Of a DNA stretch of 64,000 nucleotides, positions 31,844 through 41,912 are shown piece by piece. The DNA comes from Craspedostauros australis (Eukaryota > Bacillariophyta > Bacillariophyceae > Mastogloiales > Achnanthaceae), in the NCBI GenBank assembly GCA_026770025.1, contig JAMXDE010000019.1:496001-560000 (forward strand), given 5' to 3'. The notes beneath the pieces were generated by a model. The model worked only from the letters and a program-made list of their open reading frames with translations, had not been told where the DNA came from and ran no database searches. How positions within the stretch are numbered: position 1 is the first letter of the stretch; every line of letters begins with the position of its first letter. The position numbers and the translations under genes are program-made.

Positions 31844-34438
31844 CAATTCTTTGGCAACGATCCACCATATGCGGACGCGCTCCGCACGTTTGGAGAGGTG
31901 GGTGTTGTGAAGACTACCTATGGCGGGATTACCGCCAAGCTCAAGAATAGAGGAGAAGAGATGGTGTTCATCGAATATGCACACCAACATGCATCAGGAG
32001 TCTACAACATGTATAGACCGTCGACCAAGTCACTCATCTGTTCACGGGACATCAAGTGGCTCAACCAATCATACGGACAGTTCCGTGGCTGGGCACCAGC
32101 ACCGAACATATCCAATGAAACAGGAACAACGGACGCAGAAGGCTTCACAACCATTGGACGGAAGGGAGCAACGCCAAGGACGGCAACGCGTCAAACATCG
32201 GAAGCAAAGAGAGTATCTTTCGCTGACAGCAACAGGTACTATATCCTATCAGACAGCGATGATAAGGATAATGAGGACGACGGAGTAGTGACTCAAGTAA
32301 TCCGAAATACCGAGGAAGATCGGAGCGAATCCAATCATGAGGATGATGAGATCCTACCATCCGGCGACGAAGCCGACGATGACACAGACGTCACTCCTCC
32401 GAACACACCAGCGAGGTCTACACGTAATACACCATCCAGATCTCCACCAAGCAAACCAAACAAGCATGACATAGCCAGAAAGGAGAGGATCCGACGTCAC
32501 AAAGCACGAGGCAGGAAGGGAGAAGCTAATCCGAAGTCATCTACAGGGAAGAGCATTCCCAGAGCTCTGTGCGAGCTCGCAGACTTCAATGAACGAGGTC
32601 GAAAGGAAGAAGGCGATGAGAGCGATCCATCATCCAATGAGGCAAGTGACGAACTCAGCAACGAGATGATCGACGATTCCAACGAGGAAACTACAGATGA
32701 CGAAGAAATCAAAGACGAAGATGAAGAGATCGAGATCACTCATCATAGCACAACAGGACTGTACGGAATGAATGCAATCATTACCAAATCACCAGCGATC
32801 GACATCGGACTGTCGATGCAGGACGAGAACAAGGAACCAGAGAAGCACATCGAACCTACAACGTTCGACGGAGCCTTCAATCACCCAGATCCTATCCATC
32901 GGAAGGGATATCGAGCAGCCATCAAGAAGGAGTTCGACTCCATGGATACACGCAAGGTATACAGTAAGATCAAACGAGACGCCATCCCACGCGGCCGCAG
33001 ATGCTGCAAGTGCAAATGGGTCTTCAAGCTGAAGCGTGACGGCACACATCGAGCACAACTCGTTGCATGTGGCTATTCACAAGTCGCAGGAGTAGACTTC
33101 CAAGAGCATTACTCACCCGTCATCCATGACGTGACCTATCGGGTCATAATGGTGATCATGCTAATCAAGAAGATGGACTGCGCACTCGTCGATGTCGTAA
33201 CGGCATTCCTACATGGAGACCTCGACGAGGAGATCTATATGAACTGTCCCAACGGGATGGATCATCAACCAGACGAAGCCCTGACCCTACACAAGCCAAT
33301 CTACGGACTTGTGCAGAGCGCCAGGCAATGGTTCAAGATGTTGGTATCGACCCTCAAGAATATCAACTTCGAACAGAGCGCAGCAGACCCATGCCTGTTC
33401 TACAGGAAGACGAACGAAGGAAGCATGATTGTGGCCATCTACGTGGACGATTGCTTCTGTTGCGGAGACTCCAAGGCATTGGAGACATTCCTGAAGGACA
33501 TCCAAGGTAGCAAATTCAAGGTAACGATCGAGCGTGGACTCAGAGACTACCTCAGCTGCAACATCGAACTGAACCACGACAAGACCAGAGCAACGTTGCG
33601 TCAACCACATCTCATCCGGCACCTCATCGAAGAGTTCAGAACCAAGGTTGAGAAGATGCAACGCTATGGGACACCAGGAACCCTGGGTCAAATCATCGTA
33701 CGACCATCCAAAGATAACGGACTGCAGAAGGTCGGACTGGAAGAACATGCCGAATACCGCCAAGGCGTCGGTATGCTACTCTTCCTCATCAAGCACTCGC
33801 GACCAGATATCGCGAACCCTGTGAGGGAACTCTCCAAGGTATTGATCGGGCCCACCAAGGCTGCAATGAAGGAGATGTATCAGATCATAAAGTATGTGAT
33901 CGATACAAAGGACTATGGATTGAAAATCCATCCAGCACATCCAGACGACGACGGCTGGGACATGGAGCTCTTCTGCGATAGCGAATATGCAGGAGACAAG
34001 AACACGAGAATCAGCGTAGGGGGATTCATCCTATACCTGTGCAAGGTACCAATCCTTTGGCGATCCAAGGCACAGAAGGCCGTCACACTCAGCTCATCCG
34101 AAGCAGAATACGTTGCCCTTTCCAAAGCGGCAAAAGAGATCTTCTTCGTTGTGCAGCTACTCGAAAGTGTGGGCATCCCAGTGAAGACACCGATCAAGGT
34201 CCGTGTGGACAACATCGGAGCAATCTTCATCGCCAAGAACCCATCAACATCCCAACGGTCGCGGCACATCGATGTGCGCCATCACTACGTGAGGAACATG
34301 GTAATCAACAAGACCATTGAAATCATATTTGTCAAATCCGAGCAGAACACAAGCGACGGATTCACCAAAAACATCAAGGCCGACTTACAACGCGAACACG
34401 AGAAGTCGTACCTTGACACATCGAGAACATTCGAATGA
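31844..34438 (+). CDS. E2 pol, RT and RNase H part
   Basis: In the same frame as the protease-integrase part; the first ATG is at 31898. It contains a Ser/Asp/Glu-rich linker (about residues 75-280), RT with WVFKLKRDG, VDVVTAFLHGDLDE and YVDD near residue 515, and RNase H with FCDSEYAGD, SSSEAEY and RVDNIG, ending DTSRTFE. All RT and RNase H motifs look intact. Confidence 0.88.
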   Translation, partial: QFFGNDPPYADALRTFGEVGVVKTTYGGITAKLKNRGEEMVFIEYAHQHASGVYNMYRPSTKSLICSRDIKWLNQSYGQFRGWAPAPNISNETGTTDAEGFTTIGRKGATPRTATRQTSEAKRVSFADSNRYYILSDSDDKDNEDDGVVTQVIRNTEEDRSESNHEDDEILPSGDEADDDTDVTPPNTPARSTRNTPSRSPPSKPNKHDIARKERIRRHKARGRKGEANPKSSTGKSIPRALCELADFNERGRKEEGDESDPSSNEASDELSNEMIDDSNEETTDDEEIKDEDEEIEITHHSTTGLYGMNAIITKSPAIDIGLSMQDENKEPEKHIEPTTFDGAFNHPDPIHRKGYRAAIKKEFDSMDTRKVYSKIKRDAIPRGRRCCKCKWVFKLKRDGTHRAQLVACGYSQVAGVDFQEHYSPVIHDVTYRVIMVIMLIKKMDCALVDVVTAFLHGDLDEEIYMNCPNGMDHQPDEALTLHKPIYGLVQSARQWFKMLVSTLKNINFEQSAADPCLFYRKTNEGSMIVAIYVDDCFCCGDSKALETFLKDIQGSKFKVTIERGLRDYLSCNIELNHDKTRATLRQPHLIRHLIEEFRTKVEKMQRYGTPGTLGQIIVRPSKDNGLQKVGLEEHAEYRQGVGMLLFLIKHSRPDIANPVRELSKVLIGPTKAAMKEMYQIIKYVIDTKDYGLKIHPAHPDDDGWDMELFCDSEYAGDKNTRISVGGFILYLCKVPILWRSKAQKAVTLSSSEAEYVALSKAAKEIFFVVQLLESVGIPVKTPIKVRVDNIGAIFIAKNPSTSQRSRHIDVRHHYVRNMVINKTIEIIFVKSEQNTSDGFTKNIKADLQREHEKSYLDTSRTFE

Positions 34439-34458
34439 CCGAATGCACATAGGAAGGG

Positions 34459-35246
34459 TGTCGAGATGTACATGTGAGTATACGTCAAGATGTACGTGTA
34501 TATGTGCATCGTTCACCTGTTATTCTCTCATACGCACTTGGACGGTATAACTATACTCGTGTCGATAGTATGCTGTGATTCGTCAGAATTACAGGGGAAA
34601 TGGAACACACGAAAAGGGGCAAGATTTCTGAAGGAAATTTGCAAATAACGATTTCTGAGAAAATCAGAAGATCGTCCGTCCATGCATCAATGGTACCAAG
34701 AGAATCTCAAGGTACTTCCCAACTAAACCTCAGATGACGATATCATCTGACAGACTACTGCATCACCAATGGAACGTGACATCTGGAGAGCAGAAGGACG
34801 CCCACTGACGTCGACAGGATGTCAACATGTCACCACGTCAACAGCTGTCTCCAAGTCAGAGCAGGAGGCAAAGATCCGATGACCCATGAAGATCATGGAT
34901 ACTGAAGGTGAACTTCAAATGGTAAGTACTCATGGAGTAGAAGCCAGTATTGAATGAACAGAGTGTCAAATGCGGAGCACGCATTGAACACGGAATATCG
35001 TGTAGTATGAGTACACGATGTTGAGAGAGAGAGAGAGTACAGAGAGAGCGAGAGAGGATCTCGCGTACCGACTCATAGTTGGAGACTGAATCTACGAAAC
35101 AGATTGAAGCGCCGAGAGCATCGGGCAAGAGAACGAACAGACACCAAGAGTATCGGAGTGCCAACGTAATGAAATAGCAAACAGACGACTATCAACCAAC
35201 ACCATCTTCCACGTTCGTAGGTTACCGTGAGCGGAACTGGCCAACA
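34459..35246 (+). repeat. 3' LTR of E2
   Basis: 788 bp, ending CTGGCCAACA just before TGGCAC. It carries the 3'-specific variants also seen in the 3' LTR of E1. Confidence 0.92.
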
Positions 35247-35252
35247 TGGCAC

Positions 35253-35403
35253 CGCTGTCGACGAGAGAGCCAGAGTGGTCCTTGTCAACATCTAGATCGA
35301 AATTTAGGCTAACATCACACACGACTGGAACGTGATTCGACTCGATTGATAGTATAGTCAAATGAGTCTTGATGATGCGAATGGTGTTCGGGTTCTATTG
35401 TCA
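35253..35403 (-). pseudogene. protease N-side fragment of element X
   Basis: Open frame reading IESNHVPVVCDVSLNFDLD and then LVDSGA, where it is cut by E2. It continues in frame on the far side at 27317. The DSG triad of the X protease is therefore present but physically split. Confidence 0.8.
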
Positions 35404-35892
35404 TCAGATATGACGTAGGCACCGACATCAGAGAATGACGTCAGAGGATCGTCGCTGAGATCCGAGGAATCAAGAATAAGTGATACTCATGGTATGCTGA
35501 CTTGTCTAGTGACGCCAGGTGCATCAGTGAGCACGTGGTAACAACAATTAGGAAATAGTCCTGTGATGTCAGGGATGATGCAAGCAATCTACTGACGTCG
35601 ACGGTTGGGATATATGAGTCCTATGGGATTCTAAGACCAGCCAAGACCAGGCAAGATTAGACAAGATCAGACAGAGATGTAGAAAGACCCAAGAGGAGAA
35701 ATAACACGAGTTACTGCGCAAAGCAGACAACATCCTTGGGCAACAAAGTAGACAATATGCACGATGTAACACGAAGACATCGAGCAGATCAGTAGGAAGA
35801 CCTGATGATGAATCAGGCAAGATCGTAGAAATGGTGCATGAATGCATCAGATTAGGATGAGTGAGATCTTGTGCTCACAATTTCAAACTCAA
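35404..35892 (+). repeat. LTR-like insertion S5 in element X
   Basis: About 490 bp of non-coding DNA separating the X gag from the X protease. Near its right end it has GTGCTCACAATTTC, close to the GTGCTCACAGTTCT found at the same place in the solo-LTR family. TCATCA occurs at both edges (near 35399-35404 and 35890) and may be a target duplication. The ends are not a clean TG...CA, so boundaries are approximate. Confidence 0.4.
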
Positions 35893-36026
35893 TCATCAAT
35901 TGAACACAACCTATTAGAATAACAACTAACACCAAACATCTCCAACTCCACCTGACGGATTGATGACCCTGGCGGCGTAGTAAGTGCAGTGTTTGGTGCC
36001 CTTTTCCTGTGTGTAATTGCTGATTA

Positions 36027-37721
36027 TCAGTCCTTGACAAGCTTGTTGAAGCTGTACCGGACCACCGTGGAGTTGGCAAGGCGCCAGGTCTGGCCCTTGT
36101 AGACCAGTTGAGGAGTATCGTCAGACGAAGAGGTGGACTTGGTCTGAGCGAGAAGGCGATCGATGGCAGTGGACTGGTCACCAGCCTTGGAAGAGTCCGT
36201 GTTACCAGCGGATGGAGTTGCAGAAGGAGTGTCGGTGGTGCCCGAAGATGTGGCAGCGTTGTTGGCAGCTTGGTGGGAGTCAGCCTTGCCCTTGCCCTTG
36301 TTCTTGCGCCACTTTCCCTTTGCTTCGAGGAATGCCTTGCGTTGGTCCTTGGACATCTCACGCCATTCATCATTGGGGATGGAACGACGGTCGTCCTTGG
36401 CGTAGTCCTTGCCATTGCCTTTGCCAGCAGAGCCGCCGGTCTTGGCATTGTTGACCTTGCGCCGAGATGTGGTGCGAGGCTGGTTGGCGTCGAGGGATTG
36501 TGCCTCATCGCGGACGAACTCAAGGAGGTCTTCGAAGGAGACACCAACCTTGATGAAGCCGCGAGATTGCTTGTGACGTTGACGGGAGTTGGACTTCACG
36601 TTGGTGTAAGCCCGAGTCAAGTCGACATCGGGACCGATGGCGGTACGCAACCATTGCTGCTTGACCGCCTCATCGACACATGCATCATCGAGCTCCTCGA
36701 TGTCGTCGAGCTTGGTTTCCCAAGCATCGAGGAATTGCTCGCGGGTCTTGGTCCAAGTCTGGTCCAGACGGAAGGCGACAATGGTGTCTCTGTACTTGAT
36801 GGACAGAGTCTCGCCGACGACGCCACTGGTGTAGCTATCGACGAGATCGGCGTAGGCCGCACGGCCATCGCAAGACTTCTTGTAGGCACGGATGATGCGC
36901 CGACTCTTGGAAGTTTTGACATGCTCAGTGAGCACGGCGAAGAGGTAGCGATTCTGGCTCGCGAAGAAGGCCTCGTCCTTGGGTGCCGGCATGAAATCCA
37001 TATCGAGATGGTGGTTGAGTCCATGGGAGAAGGAAAGAGTCTCGAAGGTCCGCATGAAGGTGAGGAAGTGCTTGTCGTCCTTCAGTGTTGGGAGCGACAG
37101 ACTCTCTCGCTTGGTCGCCTTGCTGAACTCCTTGACGTAGTCAGCCGGTAGCTCCATGGCATGGACACCTTGGAAGTTGGAAGAGGGTGCCATGGATGGA
37201 GTCACAGGTGGTTGCGGGAAGGCAGGATCAGGCACTGAAGCCGAAGGATCGAATGCGAAGTTCACATGCGGAGGTTCTTCAGCCACAGGACGGAATGTGG
37301 ATGCCGGAGTGGTGTGGTGGCCCATGCCCATCAGAGACGGAATGGGAGAGCTTGCAGTCGAATGCGAGTGCAAAGACGGAAGGGAAGGGTTGCTCTGCTC
37401 AGCTGTGAACGCCATGAACAAGGTACGATCGAGATCGTTCCAGGTGTTGTTGTCGAGGATGGCTTGGGTGAGATACCACTTGCCAAGGTTGAGGATCTTG
37501 CGGATGTGGTTCACTCCGAGTACGGCGACGATGGTTTCGCCATCATCGATCTCATCGCGAAGTTGGAAGCTGCGAAGATCATCTTTGGTGAGCGAGACAA
37601 GGTCAAGAGGGCTGACGATGTCCGCATGGGCGATGATGTCGCGAGGAGTGGAGTCCGAAGGGATGCCGATGACACCGAGGATGTGATCCAAGGTGGCGAG
37701 GTCCATCTCAGGAGTCAACAT
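36027..37721 (-). CDS. Gag of element X
   Basis: A 564-residue frame from ATG 37721. The N-terminus (MDLATLDHILGVIGI ... DLVSLTKDDLRSFQLRDE) resembles a small helical, SAM-like region seen in diatom CoDi Gag proteins. It is followed by a Pro/Ser-rich linker, a capsid-like body (FLTFMRTFETLSFSHGLNHH, YADLVDSYTSG) and a basic Gly/Lys-rich C-terminus; there is no CCHC knuckle. It ends FNKLVKD. The frame is intact although the rest of X is scattered. Pol is in the -1 frame relative to Gag. Confidence 0.75.
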   Translation of the reverse strand: MLTPEMDLATLDHILGVIGIPSDSTPRDIIAHADIVSPLDLVSLTKDDLRSFQLRDEIDDGETIVAVLGVNHIRKILNLGKWYLTQAILDNNTWNDLDRTLFMAFTAEQSNPSLPSLHSHSTASSPIPSLMGMGHHTTPASTFRPVAEEPPHVNFAFDPSASVPDPAFPQPPVTPSMAPSSNFQGVHAMELPADYVKEFSKATKRESLSLPTLKDDKHFLTFMRTFETLSFSHGLNHHLDMDFMPAPKDEAFFASQNRYLFAVLTEHVKTSKSRRIIRAYKKSCDGRAAYADLVDSYTSGVVGETLSIKYRDTIVAFRLDQTWTKTREQFLDAWETKLDDIEELDDACVDEAVKQQWLRTAIGPDVDLTRAYTNVKSNSRQRHKQSRGFIKVGVSFEDLLEFVRDEAQSLDANQPRTTSRRKVNNAKTGGSAGKGNGKDYAKDDRRSIPNDEWREMSKDQRKAFLEAKGKWRKNKGKGKADSHQAANNAATSSGTTDTPSATPSAGNTDSSKAGDQSTAIDRLLAQTKSTSSSDDTPQLVYKGQTWRLANSTVVRYSFNKLVKD

Positions 37722-38407
37722 GATTGGCGATGGATGGATGGAGAGAGTGGATGCGGATGCTGGAGGCTGAAGGATAGCTGAGGCTGGAGTGCACTGACTG
37801 AATCGTCTTCTGGTGCGGGAGGGTGCTGCAGGAAGTCTTGGATGGCTGAGTGGGAAGGCCCGAACTCAGCAGAGGAACCGAAAGGAGGGCGTTCTGCGGA
37901 TGCGAGAAAGCCGAAGGAAAGCCGAATCACGTCGTCACGTGATGGAAGGTGAAGGGATCGCTCGTGGATGGACGAGGGATGAAGGATGGATGGATTGTCA
38001 CGCAATCAAATCAGTAGGTGAAAGCTTGCGACTGTTAATCTGTTAAAACGTAATCGTAGATGGGTGTGAAGGATACCGCACCGAGAACGTAGAGTGATCA
38101 AGTCGTTGTTGTTGGTGAGGAGAGTGTTTGTTTACTGTATTATTCGTATGGTAGTAGGAATGCTGTCAAGCTCACAAGATTGTCTTCTTGAGAACTGTGA
38201 GCATGAGAGAGGCATGACATGATCTCATGTAATTGCAAGTAAAATTAACACGAAGACAACACGACAAATGTGCGTGTTACTGCGTGAAGAGGATTTGCAA
38301 AAGTCAATGAACCAAAACACCGCGATAGCCCGTGTTGTGGATTACGTCTTCTCACGATGTTGCTAGTAGTACGATCACACGATTGATCGTATTCACTTGA
38401 GAAGGTC
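37722..38407. other. probable 5' leader/LTR of element X
   Basis: No gene seen. By position this should hold the primer-binding site and 5' LTR of X, but no second LTR copy is present to set the ends. A TGGATG-rich run follows the X start codon. Confidence 0.35.
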
Positions 38408-38602
38408 ATGGCAAGATTCGCACGTGTCACACCCAAGATCCAAGTCTGTCCTGATTGGGCAGATTGGCTCATCTTGGCAAGAAATCAATTTCCGCGACAT
38501 TTTGGATCTGTGATTGAGGGAAAACGATTCTTGCGACGCGAACTGCGACACAAATTTGACACAACGGATTTTCGACCAAAATTTCCGTTCGGAACGGAAA
38601 AG
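38408..38602 (+). CDS. orphan exon resembling exon 1 of genes A and B
   Basis: 65 codons, MARFARVTPKIQV..., basic and aromatic, ending at a GTAAGA donor (38603). Length (195 bp against 196 and 199), a start with M-A/G-(K/R), and the spacing of aromatic residues (F..RRELRHKF..TDFRPKF against RSSIARQFIESEFPRNL) resemble exon 1 of genes A and B. The intron phase would be 0 rather than 1. No downstream exon is visible; broken Gag Z begins about 60 bp on. Probably a truncated third family member, or a coincidence. Confidence 0.35.
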
Positions 38603-38666
38603 GTAAGAAAAGTGGAGATTTCTGATTGGTCGACGGGTGTCGCTATTGTTAGAGATTTAGCGTGCG

Positions 38667-40884
38667 CTAATCGTTGTCTTGAATTTCATCGTTGCATTCC
38701 ACCACATGTTGGGATCTGATACCAACGGAGTTGGATGTTTCATAGTCTCCATATTCGAACGTGATGGCTGGTTGATTCCCTTTGCCTTGTTCGTTGTCCT
38801 GGAGTGTTTCCTCAGTTGGTGTTGAATCGGTAGCCATATCCGTCATATCGATTGCAGTTTCCACCAAAGCTCCTTCAAATCCTGGAGGCGATCCTTGGTC
38901 CTGGACCATCAGTGCATTGTCGTCCAGCTCTTCCATCAGTGTCTCAGGATCGTTGACAGTCTCGAAGTTGTCAAAGAAGTCATTGGCCACATCCCAGGAT
39001 TCTTCCTCGTTGGCAGCAGTCTCTTCTTTAGCAATGGGCTTGATAGAACAGAATACAATAATAGGGTACTTACTCCAAATAAAGACTGATCAGATCCGAC
39101 AATGAAGTATGTAGATTGTATTGTAATTTGTTGTGCTCAAGTAATTTGACTGTAATGTTATCGAAGAAAGCTGGCCCAATTCTGAATCTGATGAAGTCAG
39201 AATTGTGAGCACGAAGAGTGCAATGCAAGATGATGATGATGCAATGAGATTGCACAAGTTGCACACAGCAATACTGCTGTAAAATGATGCCTTGCACTGT
39301 TGCATTCACATGTGGGAGGAAATGCATGTTTGCAAGCACAGAGGTGAAGACAAGATCAGATGGCACGTTCAGTTCCACGATGACCAGTACTGCCATAATT
39401 CTGAAGCTGTGCAATTGAGGACTTCTTATTCAGATCTATTGGATGACCCAATATATCTGAATTGCAAGGTGTCAACAAGATGGTGTGGAATTGAGGAATC
39501 AATATATCTGAATTGCGAGTCAGTCTGTGAGACGAGAAAGCGATCCCACATGGGAGTTGCGGCAATTGCGGATATCAAGACATTACGATTCATCACACAT
39601 GAAGAGTCTCATGTCTGCATCAGTATTCGTCCTGTGGTACACGATTACCACACGACTCATTCGAATGCTACGAAGACGAGTGTAGTTGGAGTGTTCAATG
39701 TGTTATTAGGGCTTGCAGTATTCCAAGGATGTGAGAACCATATCCGCCCTGTCATTGTTTCCAGAGCTATTTTTGTTCTCCGATGAAGGCTTGTTGTTGG
39801 CAGTGATTCGACCCTCAGAGACATGACGTTTCTTCAACCGACATTCCGCCTCCATGTGGCCAAACTTGCCGCAGTACGTGCAGCGTTCTCCATTTCCGCT
39901 GTTACCATTGTTGCCGTTTCCGTTGCCCTTGCCGTTGCTGTTTCCTTTGCCTCTCTTCTTTCCAGTCTTCTTGCCTTTGCCTCCTTTCTTGCCGTTTGGA
40001 CAGTCGGCTCCCTTGTGTCCATACTCGTTGCACTTGCGGCATCGTCCCTTGAATCCACCCATAGTGGCGTGGGCATGGTCAGCCTTGCTTGAGTTGTCTT
40101 CCACATCCAAAACATATGCCTTTTGGTTGGTTTGGCGCATCCATGTCAAGTTTGTCACTTCCCTGACAGTGGAGATCGCGACCGAAGAGGCGTTCATTCG
40201 CATCTGTTGCTCGATCAAAAGGATGTCTTGAGAGTACTCATTCGACATCGTTGCCAAAACATGAAGTATGAATTCTTCATCCGTCATTGTGAGCCCCACT
40301 TCCGACATGCAAAGTCGTAAGAGCTCTAGCTTGGTGATGTAGAGGTCCGGATCAGCGTTCTTTCCCATTTTCTCATTGTTGAATTGGTACTTTAGCTTGA
40401 TCTTTGTGGACGTGTTGGTCGGCTTGTATTTTTCTTCGAGGGCTTTCCAAGCAGAGCGAGCATCTCCGTACGGGTATTCATGACTCTCGTACTTTTGGAT
40501 CATTACCAGCACAGCCTTTCCTGCAGCTGTCTCATTATCCATCATCAACACAAGATCTGCAAAGGCTTGCTTGTTCCTTGCTTGGATCTTGGCTTGTTTG
40601 TCTGCCTCAGCTGCTGGAACCGCACTGAGCTTCGACACTGGTAGAGTTTCCTCATTTCCCTTGTAAACATCACTGGTATTTCGCAGCACCGAGAATGCCT
40701 TCGCCATCAAAATCCATGATGCATATCCCTCCCGGGATCCGTCGAACTTGGGTCCGCGTTTGAAGGTGGCGGTGCGATCGTCGTCACTCATCGTGATCGG
40801 AACAGTTGTTGGCTTGCCTGCCTTTTCCAACAGTTCGATGTCTTCCGATTTGACGGGGTCTGGTCGTAGTTCTGTACCTGACAT
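38667..40884 (-). pseudogene. copia Gag of element Z, interrupted
   Basis: ATG at 40884 (MSGTELRPDP). The Gag body is clearly homologous to that of E1/E2 (FDGSREGYASWILMAKAF, YPYGDARSAWKAL, QFNNEKMGKNADPDLYI) with knuckles CRKCNEYGHKGADC and CTYCGKFGHMEAEC. The frame stops just after MVLTSLEYCKP, at the edge of a 640-bp insertion (39067-39706). Past it, SWDVANDFFDNFETV (about 38950-39000) matches the E1/E2 Gag stretch DSFFDNFEYV. Nothing of pol remains to the left. Confidence 0.75.
39067..39706 (-). repeat. LTR-like insertion S4 in Gag Z
   Basis: About 640 bp flanked by TAGGG (39062-39066 and 39707-39711). On the minus strand it contains ATTGCCGCAACTCCCA and GTGCTCACAATTCT, related to segments of the solo-LTR family. 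The termini do not read TG...CA, so this may be a truncated relative. Confidence 0.45.
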
Positions 40885-41011
40885 GCACTAATCACACAGA
40901 GTTCCGAGTTTAACGTTTCGAAACGTGTTAGAAACCCTATGATCTTAGCCAAGGCAGAATGCCAGAGTTTGTGCAGCAACCTGTAGAGGTCGAGCTATTG
41001 GTTGATTGTTG

Positions 41012-41912
41012 TTGCAGTGAGTGTGTGAGTGTGTGAGTGTGTGTCAGGAATCGGGGATACGACTTCGCAAAGATACCCTATTCTACCGCAGCTCCCACGA
41101 GGACTGACTGGAACCGGAATGGTATTAAGTGCAAAGATGCCCATGATTGCCGCAACCCCAATAGCATCTACCAGACAAACCGCAACCTAGCAATCGACCA
41201 GATGCACTCGGACAGCCCAATGGCCTTACCTGTCTTATGCGACATCCAAGCACCCTCATCCAGTGGCCTACTTGGCCATGTCCCGATAACGGTCGGGAAC
41301 GGAGAGATCTATGAGGATGGCAACACACCAGCCCTGAGCAAATCGAATGAGCGCGACAACCAATATATCTGAACAAGTCGACGCGTCCCTGAGAACCTAA
41401 TGTGAGAAAGCGAAACAGAGGCGATCCCTATTCACCCAAGACCACGATCCAGACGACAATAAGTTCCAAACATCCAAAGGCAACCATCAAGATGACCGAA
41501 GGGAGGAACTGAAATGACACGAACCAAAGTGGGACCAGTGAGATGACAGGAGACCGAAGGAGAGGTACCTACAGGTCTACGAGTATGAACTTGACGAATG
41601 TAGGTACTCTCCAACCTTCAGCTAAGCAAGCGATGAACCGCGATGAACGCAAGATGGAGACACAGACGAAAGGAGCCAAGCTAAAGGGTGTAACCTTGGG
41701 TGGCTACCGCAGATCATGCTTGTTGTGAAAGTGGAATCGAAAGGAGATGAGCATGTTGTGCTCACAGTTCTAAAACGGCACAGACTGATAACAGATTAGT
41801 CTACTACTATGACCCCGGATTTCCAACAAGTGTGTGAGTGTGTGAGTGTGTGAGTGTGTGTGTGAGTGTGTGAGTGTGTGAGTGTGTGAGTGTGTGAGTG
41901 TGTGTGAGGTTG
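41012..41912. repeat. GTGTGA microsatellite split by a solo LTR
   Basis: (GTGTGA)n runs lie at about 41017-41041 and 41829-41910, one array interrupted by S2. Confidence 0.85.
41042..41828 (+). repeat. solo LTR S2
   Basis: 787 bp, TGTCAGGAATCGGG to CCCCGGATTTCCAACA. AGTGTG precedes (41036-41041) and follows (41829-41834), as a six-base duplication would, though the host is itself a GTGTGA repeat. No internal element sequence. Confidence 0.8.

Larger units (their letters stand above)
27318..35246 (+). mobile_element. copia retrotransposon E2, complete, flanked by TGGCAC
   Basis: A 7.93-kb element on the plus strand with LTRs at 27318-28105 and 34459-35246. TGGCAC lies at 27312-27317 and 35247-35252, the target-site duplication. 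It is inserted in the protease active-site codons of element X. Polypurine tract AGGAAGGG at 34451-34458. The two LTRs differ at roughly 15-17 sites over 788 bp by eye, so the insertion is not very recent. Coding parts are as in E1, including the in-frame stops and the DSR protease. Confidence 0.93.

Noticed and set aside
18237-35246. Inversion of the X spacer by recombination between E1 and E2
   Set aside because: Such an event would leave both elements with mismatched flanks; E2 keeps matching TGGCAC on both sides, and the X protease frame joins correctly across it.
35852-36547. 231-codon minus-strand frame overlapping X Gag
   Set aside because: Out of frame with Gag, Ser/Pro/Arg-rich without motifs; at most its end covers the start of the X pol frame.
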